Positions 27,355-34,977 of a DNA stretch of 48,322 nucleotides are shown piece by piece. A program made the translations under genes and the position numbers. The notes under the pieces were generated by a model. The model was not told the DNA's origin, searched no databases, and saw nothing but the letters and a program-made list of their open reading frames with translations. Origin of the DNA: a virus; the IMG/VR virus record IMGVR_UViG_3300033156_001040, positions 1 through 48,322 of that record, one strand, 5' to 3'. Every line of letters begins with the position of its first letter. Position 1 is the stretch's first letter.

Positions 27355-28287
27355 ATGGACGTTATGGAGCCAGAAGAGGTTGACATTATCAACGATTTAA
27401 TTGATGGGCCTACCGGGGAGCCTCTCCCTGAAGCCGAAGCGGAGCCCGAGCCGGAACCGGAGGCCGCTCCCGAGGCGGGGCCGGAACCGGAGGAGGAGCC
27501 AACCGCACCGGAAGGAGAGCCGGAGCCCGCGGAGCCTCCGAAGAGGACCTACAAGTACCGGGGGCGTGAGTACACCCTGGACGAAATGGTCAAGCTCGGC
27601 ATTCTGGAGGATGTCTTGACCTCCGCCGAGCAGCTTCCGCACCTCCAGAAGAAGTACTTGGAAGTCCTGGAAAAGGCTCGTGCGGCTGACGCTGCCAAAC
27701 CGCAGCCGGGGCCAACTGAGGCCCAGCCTCAGCCTGCTGCTCCGAGCCCTGAAGTGGTTGTGGCGCAATGTGAGCCGTTGGTCAGGACTCTTGTCGACCA
27801 GGGTTATGTGGAAGAGGATTTCGTCCAGGCATACCCCCGATACGCGGCCGCTCAGGCTTACGCGTACCAGGAACTCCAACAGGTCAAGGTTCTTTTGGCT
27901 CAGGTCCTCGATTACCTGAGCCGAGAGCACATGGCTCGTATGGGGCAGACTGTGCGTGGCCAGCTTGAGTCCATATTCGACCAGCTTGCTCAACAGGGCG
28001 GTTATTTCAGCGGGCTGGCGGATAGGGCCGCACGGGACGCTTTTGTTAAGTATCTTGCCGACCTGAATATCGAGGCGGGCAAAATCAGTCCTGACCTCGT
28101 GGCCAGGGAGTGGGTGGCTTTCAACTACGAGAATATCGTCAAGCCCCAGCAGTCTGGCCAGTCTGACCGGGAGCAAGAGCAGCGGAAGCGTGCCGTAGGA
28201 GAAGGAAAAGGGGCTCCGAGGACCAAGCCGCCCGCGGAGGTCGATTTCGACCAACAACTCATGCTCGACTTAATCAAAACCGAGTAA
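27355..28287 (+). CDS. Scaffolding protein
   Basis: 310 residues placed directly before the capsid gene. Residues 20-65 are a Glu/Pro/Ala repeat (PEPEPEAAPEAGPEPEEEP), followed by a YKYRGREYTLDEMVKLG motif seen in many phage scaffolds, then long helices and a charged, Lys/Arg-rich C-terminus that would bind the capsid interior. Scaffolds guide procapsid assembly and are later lost. TAGGAGG precedes the ATG. Confidence 0.78.
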   Translation: MDVMEPEEVDIINDLIDGPTGEPLPEAEAEPEPEPEAAPEAGPEPEEEPTAPEGEPEPAEPPKRTYKYRGREYTLDEMVKLGILEDVLTSAEQLPHLQKKYLEVLEKARAADAAKPQPGPTEAQPQPAAPSPEVVVAQCEPLVRTLVDQGYVEEDFVQAYPRYAAAQAYAYQELQQVKVLLAQVLDYLSREHMARMGQTVRGQLESIFDQLAQQGGYFSGLADRAARDAFVKYLADLNIEAGKISPDLVAREWVAFNYENIVKPQQSGQSDREQEQRKRAVGEGKGAPRTKPPAEVDFDQQLMLDLIKTE

Positions 28288-28307
28288 GGAAGGGAGGTTA
28301 ACCGGAT

Positions 28308-30774
28308 ATGGCCGCGATTCAGGGTATGCGCGGCACCGGTTCGTGGGGAGCCGACCCCCGTCCTAAGTCTTACCGGGAGACCATTCTTTACTTGTACCCT
28401 CACGGGAAATCCGTGTTGGTTCCCATGACTTCGAAGCTGCGGGAAGAGTCCGTCGACGACCCTGAATTGATTCGGGGCCTCACCTGGTAACAGGTGAGTG
28501 AAAACGGTGCTGTATGCGGGGACACCCTAAAGCCGTTGCCGACCACCAGAGTAAAACTGGCACGGATGCAACAATGGGCAATCCGCAGGTAACCGAGCGT
28601 GAACTCGTTTGGCTGGCCTGCTTCATAGATTGTGAGGGCAGCATCCAGCTTGTAAAAACGCACGGCAGTAAGAGCGCAGTTGCTCTTCATGCTCGAGTTC
28701 AAATGCCGTCAACCGACAGCGGCCTGGTTTACGAGTGTTACCGAATCTTGAACAAGCTCGGCGTAAACCCGTACATTCATCAGCATGTGTCGAAAAGCAA
28801 GAACGCTGCCGCAAGAGGTGCATACACTTTGTATTTTCAGCGGTTCGGCCAAATCAAACGGGTTCTTGAGGCAATCTTGCCTTACCTGGTTTCGAAAGCC
28901 GGACAGGCCAGGTTGATGCTTGACTACATTAACCGCCGTACTGACGGCGGCAAGCATAGCGGCAAGCGCAAACCCATTACTGAGGAAGACCTGAAGTACT
29001 GGGAACAAATGAAACGCCTCAACGCTCGTGGAACCCCAGAGACTATACGCACCGCACCCATAGACAGTGGGTGATGATATAGTCCGGCCCCATGCGAAAG
29101 TATGGGAGAAAGCTGGAATTCAAAGTTTTCATCAAGGGTCTTCCCACTCAGCGCGTCCTTGTTGGCGCCAACTACGATAACACCACTGACCCTATCACCA
29201 TTACCTTGAAGACCGCCGGTGATTACACCTACTTCAAGGCCGGTCACGTGGTGATGAACGAGCGGACCCTTGAGGTTATGTGGGTCACTTCCGTCGACAC
29301 CTCTAACAACAAAATTACCTGCAAGCGGAACGTGGGAACCAGCAAGGCTGCCGGTCAGGCTGACGACGGTCTAATCATCATCGGTTCCGCCCACGAAGAA
29401 GGTGCCGATACTCCGACCGAAATCACCTACGACCCCACGGTCGTTACGAATTACACTCAATTTGGGTGCGCCGCCTGGTAACAGGTGGATGAAAACGCGG
29501 CTATATGCTGGGAACGCCTAAAGCTGAGGGCTACTGCCAAGGTAACAATGCCCCGGATGCAACAATGGCCAATCAGCAGGAAAGACTTGCCTTTGTAGCT
29601 GGCTTGATAACCGGGGAAGGCTGGTTTGGTCTTACTTGTCAGAAGTCGGTAAAGCAGTTGAAGACCAAAAACGGCTTCACCATTTACCCCCGGTTCTGCC
29701 TGCAAATGAACGACATGGAAACGATGGAAAGCGTCGCTGGGCTCTTCAACGAACTGGGCCTCTCCTATCATGTCTCTCACACCAAAGGGGGAATGAGGAT
29801 AGAGGCCGTCGGCATGAAGAGGGTGAAAAGGATAGCTTCCACCTTTTCACCATACCTTCAAGGCAATAAGAAGGCGGCGGCGCGGATAATCCTTGAGTAT
29901 ATCGCCCTGCGGGAATCCAAGCCTCAAAATGCCCCGTACGGCGATGAGGAATTTCGGCTGGTCAATCTACTCAGAAACGTCGTGAATGCAGGCAATGGGA
30001 AAAGGCAAGTATCCTCAGAGACTATACGCCGCGCCCCTGTCGAGGAAGCGAACAGGGTGAAGATATAGTCCATGCCCGTTCCGAAAGGGCGGGGGTCACA
30101 TGCAAATCTTCCGTAACGCCGTGGCTATGACCCGGACCGCTATGAAGACCCGGCTGCGGACCGGTGACCAGGTCCGGCAGGCCCAGAAAGAAGCTCTTCT
30201 CCTGCATACCATCGAGATGGAGAAAGCGTTTATTTTCGGGGCTGGCAAGGAGGACCTGACTGGTTCTCAGCCGAAGCGGACCACGAAGGGCGTTGTGAAT
30301 TTCATTTCCAGCAACGTTTTCGATTACAACGGCGGTGTGGACATTGACACCTGGGAGAACAACCTGGAAGACGTTTTCCGGTATGGCAACTCCCAGAAGT
30401 TCCTCATCTGCGGTGCTCGGGTTATCAACTGCATCAATAAGCTGGCCCGGATTCATTCCAAGGTCCAGCTTGTGCCGCGGGACGAGACTTACGGCCTGCG
30501 GGTGTGGAGCTATGTCACGCCGTTTGGCGAGCTTATCTTGAAGGTCCACCCGCTGTTCTCTGAGAACCCCACTTTCAACAAGTGGGGAATCATCTTGGAC
30601 CTGGACCAGTTGGTTTACCGGTACCTGCGTGATTCCGACACCAAGTACCTGCGCAACCGGCAGGGTCCGGGCATCGACGGCTTCAAGGACGAGTACCTCA
30701 CTGAGGCTGGCCTTGAGTGCCGTTTCGAGCAGACTCACGCAATCATCAAGAACATGGACACCGTGATTGCGTAG
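28308..30774 (+). CDS. Major capsid protein, three exons split by two group I introns
   Basis: Exons are 28308-28463, 29116-29457 and 30103-30774. Joined they give one 389-residue frame. Exon 1 ends ...EESVDDP and exon 2 starts EFKVFIKGLPTQR, restoring the VDDPEF...LPxxR block of SU10-type capsid proteins (DUF5309 family). Exon 2 ends ...VVTNYT and exon 3 starts QIFRNAVAMTRTAMK, restoring the NYTQIFR block. Without splicing the frame would stop at codon 61. ATG 28308 follows GGGAGG. Each exon ends in U and each intron in G, as group I splicing requires. The product forms the head shell. Confidence 0.88.
28464..29115 (+). ncRNA. Group I intron 1 in the capsid gene
   Basis: 652 bases. The guide sequence AUUC-GGGG (28470-28477) pairs GGGG with exon 1 CCCU (U-G at the splice) and AUUC with exon 2 GAAU (P1 and P10). 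P2 is an eight-base stem with a GUAA loop (28479-28498). P7 is GACUAUA (29041-29047) with UAUAGUC (29078-29084); P8 CACCC/GGGUG lies between. A P9-like hairpin follows. The endonuclease gene occupies the loop between the P/Q and R elements. Confidence 0.88.
28574..29074 (+). CDS. LAGLIDADG homing endonuclease of intron 1 (I-CreI type)
   Basis: 166 residues from ATG 28574. One LAGLIDADG motif (LACFIDCEGSI) near the N-terminus and a later ILPYLVSKAGQARLMLDYI helix are the arrangement of single-motif enzymes such as I-CreI, which cut as dimers. It would cut intronless capsid alleles near the exon 1/2 junction. The frame begins in the Q element and runs through R, P7 5' and P8, so ribozyme folding and translation compete. 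An upstream frame start at 28514 lies in P2-P3 and is less likely. Confidence 0.83.
   Translation: MGNPQVTERELVWLACFIDCEGSIQLVKTHGSKSAVALHARVQMPSTDSGLVYECYRILNKLGVNPYIHQHVSKSKNAAARGAYTLYFQRFGQIKRVLEAILPYLVSKAGQARLMLDYINRRTDGGKHSGKRKPITEEDLKYWEQMKRLNARGTPETIRTAPIDSG
29458..30102 (+). ncRNA. Group I intron 2 in the capsid gene
   Basis: 645 bases. Guide AUUUG-GGUG (29460-29468) pairs GGUG with exon 2 CACU (U-G at the splice) and AUUUG with exon 3 CAAAU (P1 and P10). P2 is CCGCCUG/CAGGUGG with GUAA loop (29471-29488). P7 is GACUAUA (30020-30026) with UAUAGUC (30064-30070); P8 is CCCUGU/ACAGGG. The 5' domain closely resembles intron 1, so the two are sister elements in one gene. Confidence 0.88.
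29565..30068 (+). CDS. LAGLIDADG homing endonuclease of intron 2
   Basis: 167 residues from ATG 29565. The single motif reads FVAGLITGEGWFGL; the later IASTFSPYLQGNKKAAARIILEYI matches the I-CreI-type second helix. It is only distantly similar to the intron 1 enzyme apart from these blocks, suggesting different target sites. The stop codon lies inside the 3' strand of P7 (S element). Predicted to promote homing into intronless capsid genes at the exon 2/3 junction. Confidence 0.83.
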   Translation: MANQQERLAFVAGLITGEGWFGLTCQKSVKQLKTKNGFTIYPRFCLQMNDMETMESVAGLFNELGLSYHVSHTKGGMRIEAVGMKRVKRIASTFSPYLQGNKKAAARIILEYIALRESKPQNAPYGDEEFRLVNLLRNVVNAGNGKRQVSSETIRRAPVEEANRVKI

Positions 30775-30784
30775 TTGGCAATCC

Positions 30785-30811
30785 GGGGGGAGCCTTCCCG
30801 AGGCTCTCCCC
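30785..30811 (+). terminator. Stem-loop after the capsid gene, partial terminator candidate
   Basis: GGGGGAGCCT pairs with AGGCTCTCCCC (one bulged T) 11 bases after the capsid stop. No strong U-run follows. A leaky terminator or RNA stabiliser here would lower downstream expression relative to capsid. Confidence 0.45.
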
Positions 30812-30837
30812 TCATTCCCCTTCGTTGAGGTGAGGCT

Positions 30838-31149
30838 ATGGCTATCTCTGTCTCTATTGCCAAATACTACAACCCGGCTGTGGATTACCGGATTCGTGTG
30901 GCTGACGTCACTTTCGACGACAGCTACCCCAGTGGCGGGTACAGCTTGTCTGCTTCCGACTTCGGCCTGAACGGCATTATCTGTGTCCAGCCTCTGGGGC
31001 AGCTTGACGGCTATGTTTGTATGTGGGACCGGGCCAATTCCAAACTCAAAATTTTCCAGTCTGCCGGGTCTGCCGCCCCGCTGGCTGAGTTGTCGAACGG
31101 CGCGGACCTGAGCAATAAGAAAGTCACTGTCAAGGTCGAGGGTTACTGA
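30838..31149 (+). CDS. Small head structural protein following the capsid gene
   Basis: 103 residues, beta-rich: RIRVADVTFDDSYPSGGYSLSASDFGLNGII is a block seen in many short phage proteins encoded right after capsid genes, then a LKIFQS and VTVKVEGY end. A decoration or head-completion role is likely from pattern and position. GAGGTGAGG precedes the ATG. Confidence 0.65.
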   Translation: MAISVSIAKYYNPAVDYRIRVADVTFDDSYPSGGYSLSASDFGLNGIICVQPLGQLDGYVCMWDRANSKLKIFQSAGSAAPLAELSNGADLSNKKVTVKVEGY

Positions 31150-31406
31150 TGAAGGAGTATGTTTGCAGCCGTTTCCCATTCCTGAAGATTGGAAGTGGCC
31201 CGGACCAGGCACGCTTTGAGAATGGCCGTCTCATTACCGGCAACCCCAAGACCATCGAGTTCGTGGAGAACTCCGACTGGTTCGGTGTGTACATTTTCGA
31301 GGTAGGCGGTGAAGGCGTGGTGGTCGATTACTACGCTGAACCCGAACCCGAAATTGGAAACGCCGAAGTTCTCAAAATCGTCGAGGAGTCTGGCATCGGG
31401 AAATGA
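31149..31406 (+). CDS. Hypothetical head-region protein, 85 residues
   Basis: A beta-rich start (MKEYVCSRFPFLKIG, RFENGRLITGNPKTIEFVENSDWFG) and an acidic helical tail (EPEPEIGNAEVLKIVEESG). TGATG overlap with the preceding gene and ATGA overlap with the adaptor gene show tight coupling. Similar short proteins with an NGxxxTxxxxxxExxxxxxW pattern occur near phage capsids; role unknown. Confidence 0.55.
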   Translation: MKEYVCSRFPFLKIGSGPDQARFENGRLITGNPKTIEFVENSDWFGVYIFEVGGEGVVVDYYAEPEPEIGNAEVLKIVEESGIGK

Positions 31407-32032
31407 ACTTCGGGGAATTCAAGGCGCTAGTGCGGTCCTGGCTGAATCAGGATACAAGCACGCTCCCGGACAATGTTCTGGATTCCGTGGTCAACATTTG
31501 CCGCCGTGAGATTCTTCGCAAATGTGACCTGCGTTACGGTGAGGCATCCGCCACTGTCCAGACGTCGGCGGGAACGACTGATTACTCCCTGCCCACCGGT
31601 TGGAGCCGTCCTCATACTGTCTGGTACCTGACTTCTGAGGGTGCTTTCCGACCGGTGTACTATCTCACCAAGGAAGAGTTTGACCGTCGCTTCCCCGACC
31701 CAACTGGAAACCCCGGAGCTCCTGGCTATTACACTGTCTGGGGCGGCCAGGTCTCATTCGGGCCTACTCCAGACAGCGTTTACAATATCAAGTTCACTTA
31801 CTACCGTTTCTTGCCGGACCTCTCCGGTGATTCCGACACGGACGACCTGCTGGACACTGCTTGGGAGGCCCTGCTTTTTTACTGCCTGTGGTATCTGTGT
31901 TTCTACTTCTTCAATGACAATCGGGCTGACCGTTTCCGCCAGTTGGCCCTCGAGCATGTGGGCGACCTTGGTCGGGAGTACCGGCGTTCCGCCTCGGCGG
32001 CTCGCAGGCCTGTCTCTCGCGAGGTAACCTAG
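31403..32032 (+). CDS. Head-tail adaptor protein
   Basis: 209 residues. The N-terminal helical FGEFKALVRSWLNQDTSTLPDNVLDSVVNICRREI and the following TTDYSLPTGWSRPHTVWY beta part, then YYRFLPDLSGDSDTDDLLDTAWEALLFYCLWYLC, are the usual plan of podovirus and SU10-type adaptors that bind under the portal. The C-terminal Arg-rich tail is also typical. Position after the capsid genes agrees. Confidence 0.7.
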   Translation: MNFGEFKALVRSWLNQDTSTLPDNVLDSVVNICRREILRKCDLRYGEASATVQTSAGTTDYSLPTGWSRPHTVWYLTSEGAFRPVYYLTKEEFDRRFPDPTGNPGAPGYYTVWGGQVSFGPTPDSVYNIKFTYYRFLPDLSGDSDTDDLLDTAWEALLFYCLWYLCFYFFNDNRADRFRQLALEHVGDLGREYRRSASAARRPVSREVT

Positions 32033-32911
32033 ATGCCCGGTGAGATTGACGTCGTCCTGCCGCTTGAAGATGCCCGCGAGATGATGCGGGAGTTCAAACG
32101 TGCCCATCCGACGGCGGCAACCATTGGCGAATTCGTTGAACCCACGCCTCTGGATTATATCCTGGTTCACCCGGCGGCTGGTAAGGTGTTGATGGCTCCC
32201 CTGGGAGCGTACCTCCGCTACATTAAAAGCGCCCCGTGGGCCGAGCAGGTGGCTCGGTCAATCTCCAGGCGCTACGCTCGGTATGCTGGGAAGTCCCCTT
32301 CGTGGGAGTCCGTTCTTCCACGTGTGTCACAGCTGATGGACACCGCCAGCCGGTTCGTGGAGCGCGCTGTTCCCGAGGAACGTGTGTCGGGTGTCAGCCT
32401 CCGTGGCTCGTTTGATTGGAGTTATAGCCCCCCGAGGCGTGCAATCTACTACCCGGAAGCGGGCCTGAGCTACGATATTATTCAGTGGCTTGAGGGTAAA
32501 GCTCCTTTCCGGAGCGCTCTGGCTGGTTTTTTAACGCCGCTTGGTCATGAGAGTGGGCACCACTTCGTTTACAGTTATCGCCCCGCCGCCACTGCCAGCG
32601 ATATCCTGGACAGCCTGGCTCGTATTCGCCGGAGGGAGCTCGAGTTTGACATAGCTGATGCTTTCAGGCGCGGGTGGTATCCGCCGTGGGGGGTTCGCCA
32701 CACGGCGCGGTTATATAATTTCGACCCGAGCGATGTTAGGACGTTGGCTATGATACGGCTTCGTTACCTGCTTTCCAATCCAGGGGAACTTGCCGGTGAC
32801 GTGGTAGGCTTCAGGTTTCTGGGTGTTCCGCCCTCCCGCATCCTTCCCAGGGCTTTTCCAGAGGAGGGACTGAAGCGGGAGGTCCTGAAATCCTTGTTAG
32901 TGGAGAAGTGA
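32033..32911 (+). CDS. Putative HExxH metallopeptidase in the structural operon
   Basis: 292 residues. The LGHESGHHFVY segment (171-180) is a zincin-like HExxH motif (His172, Glu173, His176) in a long helix context; a third ligand may be in the RRRELEFDIADAF region. No signal peptide. Its position between the adaptor and fibre genes suggests a virion or assembly protease, or host-surface-degrading enzyme, but no family is recognised. TAG and ATG are adjacent to the upstream gene. Confidence 0.55.
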   Translation: MPGEIDVVLPLEDAREMMREFKRAHPTAATIGEFVEPTPLDYILVHPAAGKVLMAPLGAYLRYIKSAPWAEQVARSISRRYARYAGKSPSWESVLPRVSQLMDTASRFVERAVPEERVSGVSLRGSFDWSYSPPRRAIYYPEAGLSYDIIQWLEGKAPFRSALAGFLTPLGHESGHHFVYSYRPAATASDILDSLARIRRRELEFDIADAFRRGWYPPWGVRHTARLYNFDPSDVRTLAMIRLRYLLSNPGELAGDVVGFRFLGVPPSRILPRAFPEEGLKREVLKSLLVEK

Positions 32912-32912
32912 A

Positions 32913-33938
32913 ATGGCGCTACCTACCCGGTTTAAAGCTGCCCGTATGACTAACTTGACGGTCGGCGAGTATATCGACGACCACGTGGGGGACCTCGAGC
33001 AGGCGATTTGCGATGCTCTCGGCTTCACCATCGACTCCGACATTACCGAGTCTCCCCTCTCCTGTGATAATGCGGGCCGAATTACCAAGCAACTACTGAG
33101 GTTGGCTGCTGCCGCTCCATGTGGAATCCGCTTCCGGGATACTACTAATGGCAAAGAGTTCCGCCTTGCTCTGAATAATGACTCCATCCTGATTGATGAG
33201 AACACCGGAACCGAGTCTTCTCCTACTTGGACGAACCGGCTTACCATTCGCCTTTCCGATGGCGCTCTCGTCGGCGACCAGTCCTTGGTTGCTAACCTCC
33301 TGAAAGTGATAAACTCCGGCAATAACATGCAAGCCCTTCTCCAAGCTTATGCGACTTGGGCAGGGGTGAGGCTTGAAGAAGTAGCATCCGGGGATTTCGT
33401 TCGGCTAAGGTTGAAAGATACGGGGGAATTCTTCCTCGACACTCCGACGGGAAACATTTTTCAAGGCAACCTCACCGATAAAGTGGTCAACTTTGTACAT
33501 ATCCCCGTCCTCCCCGCTTCCGACCCGACTTCTGATAACCAGGCGGCCCGCAAAGCTTATGTTGACTCCCAGATTAGCTCTTTAAAGAAGAAGATTGTCA
33601 TCCCGCATACTTGGGCCATACAGGGAGAAATCAAGGTTCCTTCGGGTGATGACAATTACATCCCTCCCTTCTTTGTCCCGGTTCCGCCAGGACAGACGGC
33701 TAAGTTGATTAAGGCTCGGCATCGTATTAATTCCGGTACTTCTGTGACTGTGAAGTTGACAAAGAATGGTGAAGATATATCGGGCTGGACGGACATTTCC
33801 GTAACCACTACCAGCACTACTACGGATGCGGCGGATGTAACCTTCTCTGATGGAGACGCATTGGCTCCGGTGGTAACAGCGGCAGACGGCAGCCCCGAAA
33901 ATATGACTTTCACGGTCTGGCTGGAATACGAGGTATAA
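32913..33938 (+). CDS. Tail fibre or appendage protein
   Basis: 341 residues. DPTSDNQAARKAYVDSQI (about 204-221) is a hallmark of phage tail fibres, where a beta-helical stalk meets a coiled segment. Before it is a head-binding-like N-terminal domain with DNAGRITKQLLRLAAAAPCGIRF; after it a beta-sandwich (PHTWAIQGEIKVPSG, TVKLTKNGEDISGW, TFTVWLEYEV). It likely helps recognise the host surface. Confidence 0.72.
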   Translation: MALPTRFKAARMTNLTVGEYIDDHVGDLEQAICDALGFTIDSDITESPLSCDNAGRITKQLLRLAAAAPCGIRFRDTTNGKEFRLALNNDSILIDENTGTESSPTWTNRLTIRLSDGALVGDQSLVANLLKVINSGNNMQALLQAYATWAGVRLEEVASGDFVRLRLKDTGEFFLDTPTGNIFQGNLTDKVVNFVHIPVLPASDPTSDNQAARKAYVDSQISSLKKKIVIPHTWAIQGEIKVPSGDDNYIPPFFVPVPPGQTAKLIKARHRINSGTSVTVKLTKNGEDISGWTDISVTTTSTTTDAADVTFSDGDALAPVVTAADGSPENMTFTVWLEYEV

Positions 33939-33939
33939 G

Positions 33940-34614
33940 ATGGGCGTAACTTTCAGAGATTCATGGAATAACGTAGTTCACCAAACTACCACTTTAACGG
34001 TGCAGAAGCCTACTAACGCCCAAACCGGAGACCTGCTGATTGTTTGCATCATGGCCCATCATTTAACTACCCAGGCTATTACCATTAATACTCCTTCGGG
34101 CTGGACGGCCATTCAGGAGACCGACATTCTGGGGAGTAGCAGGTCTCACATGGGCACCTACTGGAAGATTTTGGAAGCCGGGGAGACCAGTTGGGACTGG
34201 ACGGAGGCAAACGGAAAGAACGTGGATGCCTGCCTCGCCTGCTTAGCTTACTACGGCCATGACCAAAGCAATCCCATCTGCGCTTCTTCTGAGGTGGCTG
34301 AGGACGACGGAGACAACCAAGTAACTGGTACTGGGATTAACATGAGCCGGGATGGGATATTGTTGGGCCATTTCGCCTCTTCAAGCGCTTCTCCGGTTAC
34401 CTGGACACCCCCTTCCGGTATGACTGAACGGATAGACCAGGCTACTAACCGCCCGTCTTACCGGGATGCCAGCCAAGAGGTTTGTGAGGAGGTTGTAGGC
34501 TCGGGGGCTACCGGCAGTCGGACGGCCACCGCTTCTAACTCGATGAATTATGCCGGTGCCCACATGGTGGGTATTATTGAGGCAGCAGGAAACCCAATCG
34601 TAATGATGATATGA
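33940..34614 (+). CDS. Beta-sandwich appendage protein, 224 residues
   Basis: The sequence (TVQKPTNAQTGDLLIVCIMAH, TINTPSGWTAIQET, SRSHMGTYWKILEAGETSWDW) follows a pattern common in phage and environmental proteins: T/V-P-G-D-x-L-x-x, then P-x-GW, then YWK, an immunoglobulin- or lectin-like repeat. It directly follows the fibre gene. A surface-adhesion function is likely but not demonstrated. Confidence 0.55.
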   Translation: MGVTFRDSWNNVVHQTTTLTVQKPTNAQTGDLLIVCIMAHHLTTQAITINTPSGWTAIQETDILGSSRSHMGTYWKILEAGETSWDWTEANGKNVDACLACLAYYGHDQSNPICASSEVAEDDGDNQVTGTGINMSRDGILLGHFASSSASPVTWTPPSGMTERIDQATNRPSYRDASQEVCEEVVGSGATGSRTATASNSMNYAGAHMVGIIEAAGNPIVMMI

Positions 34615-34628
34615 CGAGGTAAAACATT

Positions 34629-34976
34629 ATGGCAACTGTGAATTACGAAATCGTTACTGACAAAGTCAACTACAAAGTGGTGAAATGGGCCGGTCTCGCA
34701 AACGGCGATGTGGGCCAGGCGGTTGAAATGCCTGGTTACATAGTGAAGTCGTTCCAGGTCAAGGGAACCTTCGGCTCGGGCGGCAAGGTCGCCATTGAAG
34801 GCTCTATTGACCCCACCCCCGCCTGGAGGACTCTGAACGACCGCTATGGTGTGCCCGCTGAGTTCACCGAGGCGGGCATCAAAGAGATTGGGGAAGCAAC
34901 TCCCCTCATCCGGCCTAACGTCGCTGCCGGAGACGGAAATACTGATTTGACAGTTTATGCATTCTTGGTGAGCTAA
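34629..34976 (+). CDS. Small beta-rich structural protein, relative of the 22003 protein
   Basis: 115 residues, with KVVKWAGLANGDVG, KSFQVKGTFGSGGKVAIEGS, WRTLNDRYG and LIRPNVAAGDGNTDLTVYAFLV. These blocks align with the shorter protein at 22003-22332. Such proteins are frequent among phage tail or decoration genes. Location between appendage genes suggests a virion component. Confidence 0.52.
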   Translation: MATVNYEIVTDKVNYKVVKWAGLANGDVGQAVEMPGYIVKSFQVKGTFGSGGKVAIEGSIDPTPAWRTLNDRYGVPAEFTEAGIKEIGEATPLIRPNVAAGDGNTDLTVYAFLVS

Positions 34977-34977
34977 G

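Noticed and set aside
28481-29116. Splice site after CACCU (28485) joined to GGAGAAAG (29108) in the capsid gene
   Set aside because: It keeps the frame, but it puts the exon end inside the P2 stem with no U-G pair or P10, and it does not restore the DDPEF capsid block as the 28463/29116 junction does.
30022-31212. A 396-codon open frame on the minus strand under the capsid gene
   Set aside because: It is the antisense of capsid exon 3 and the next gene, has no operon context and would cross intron 2.
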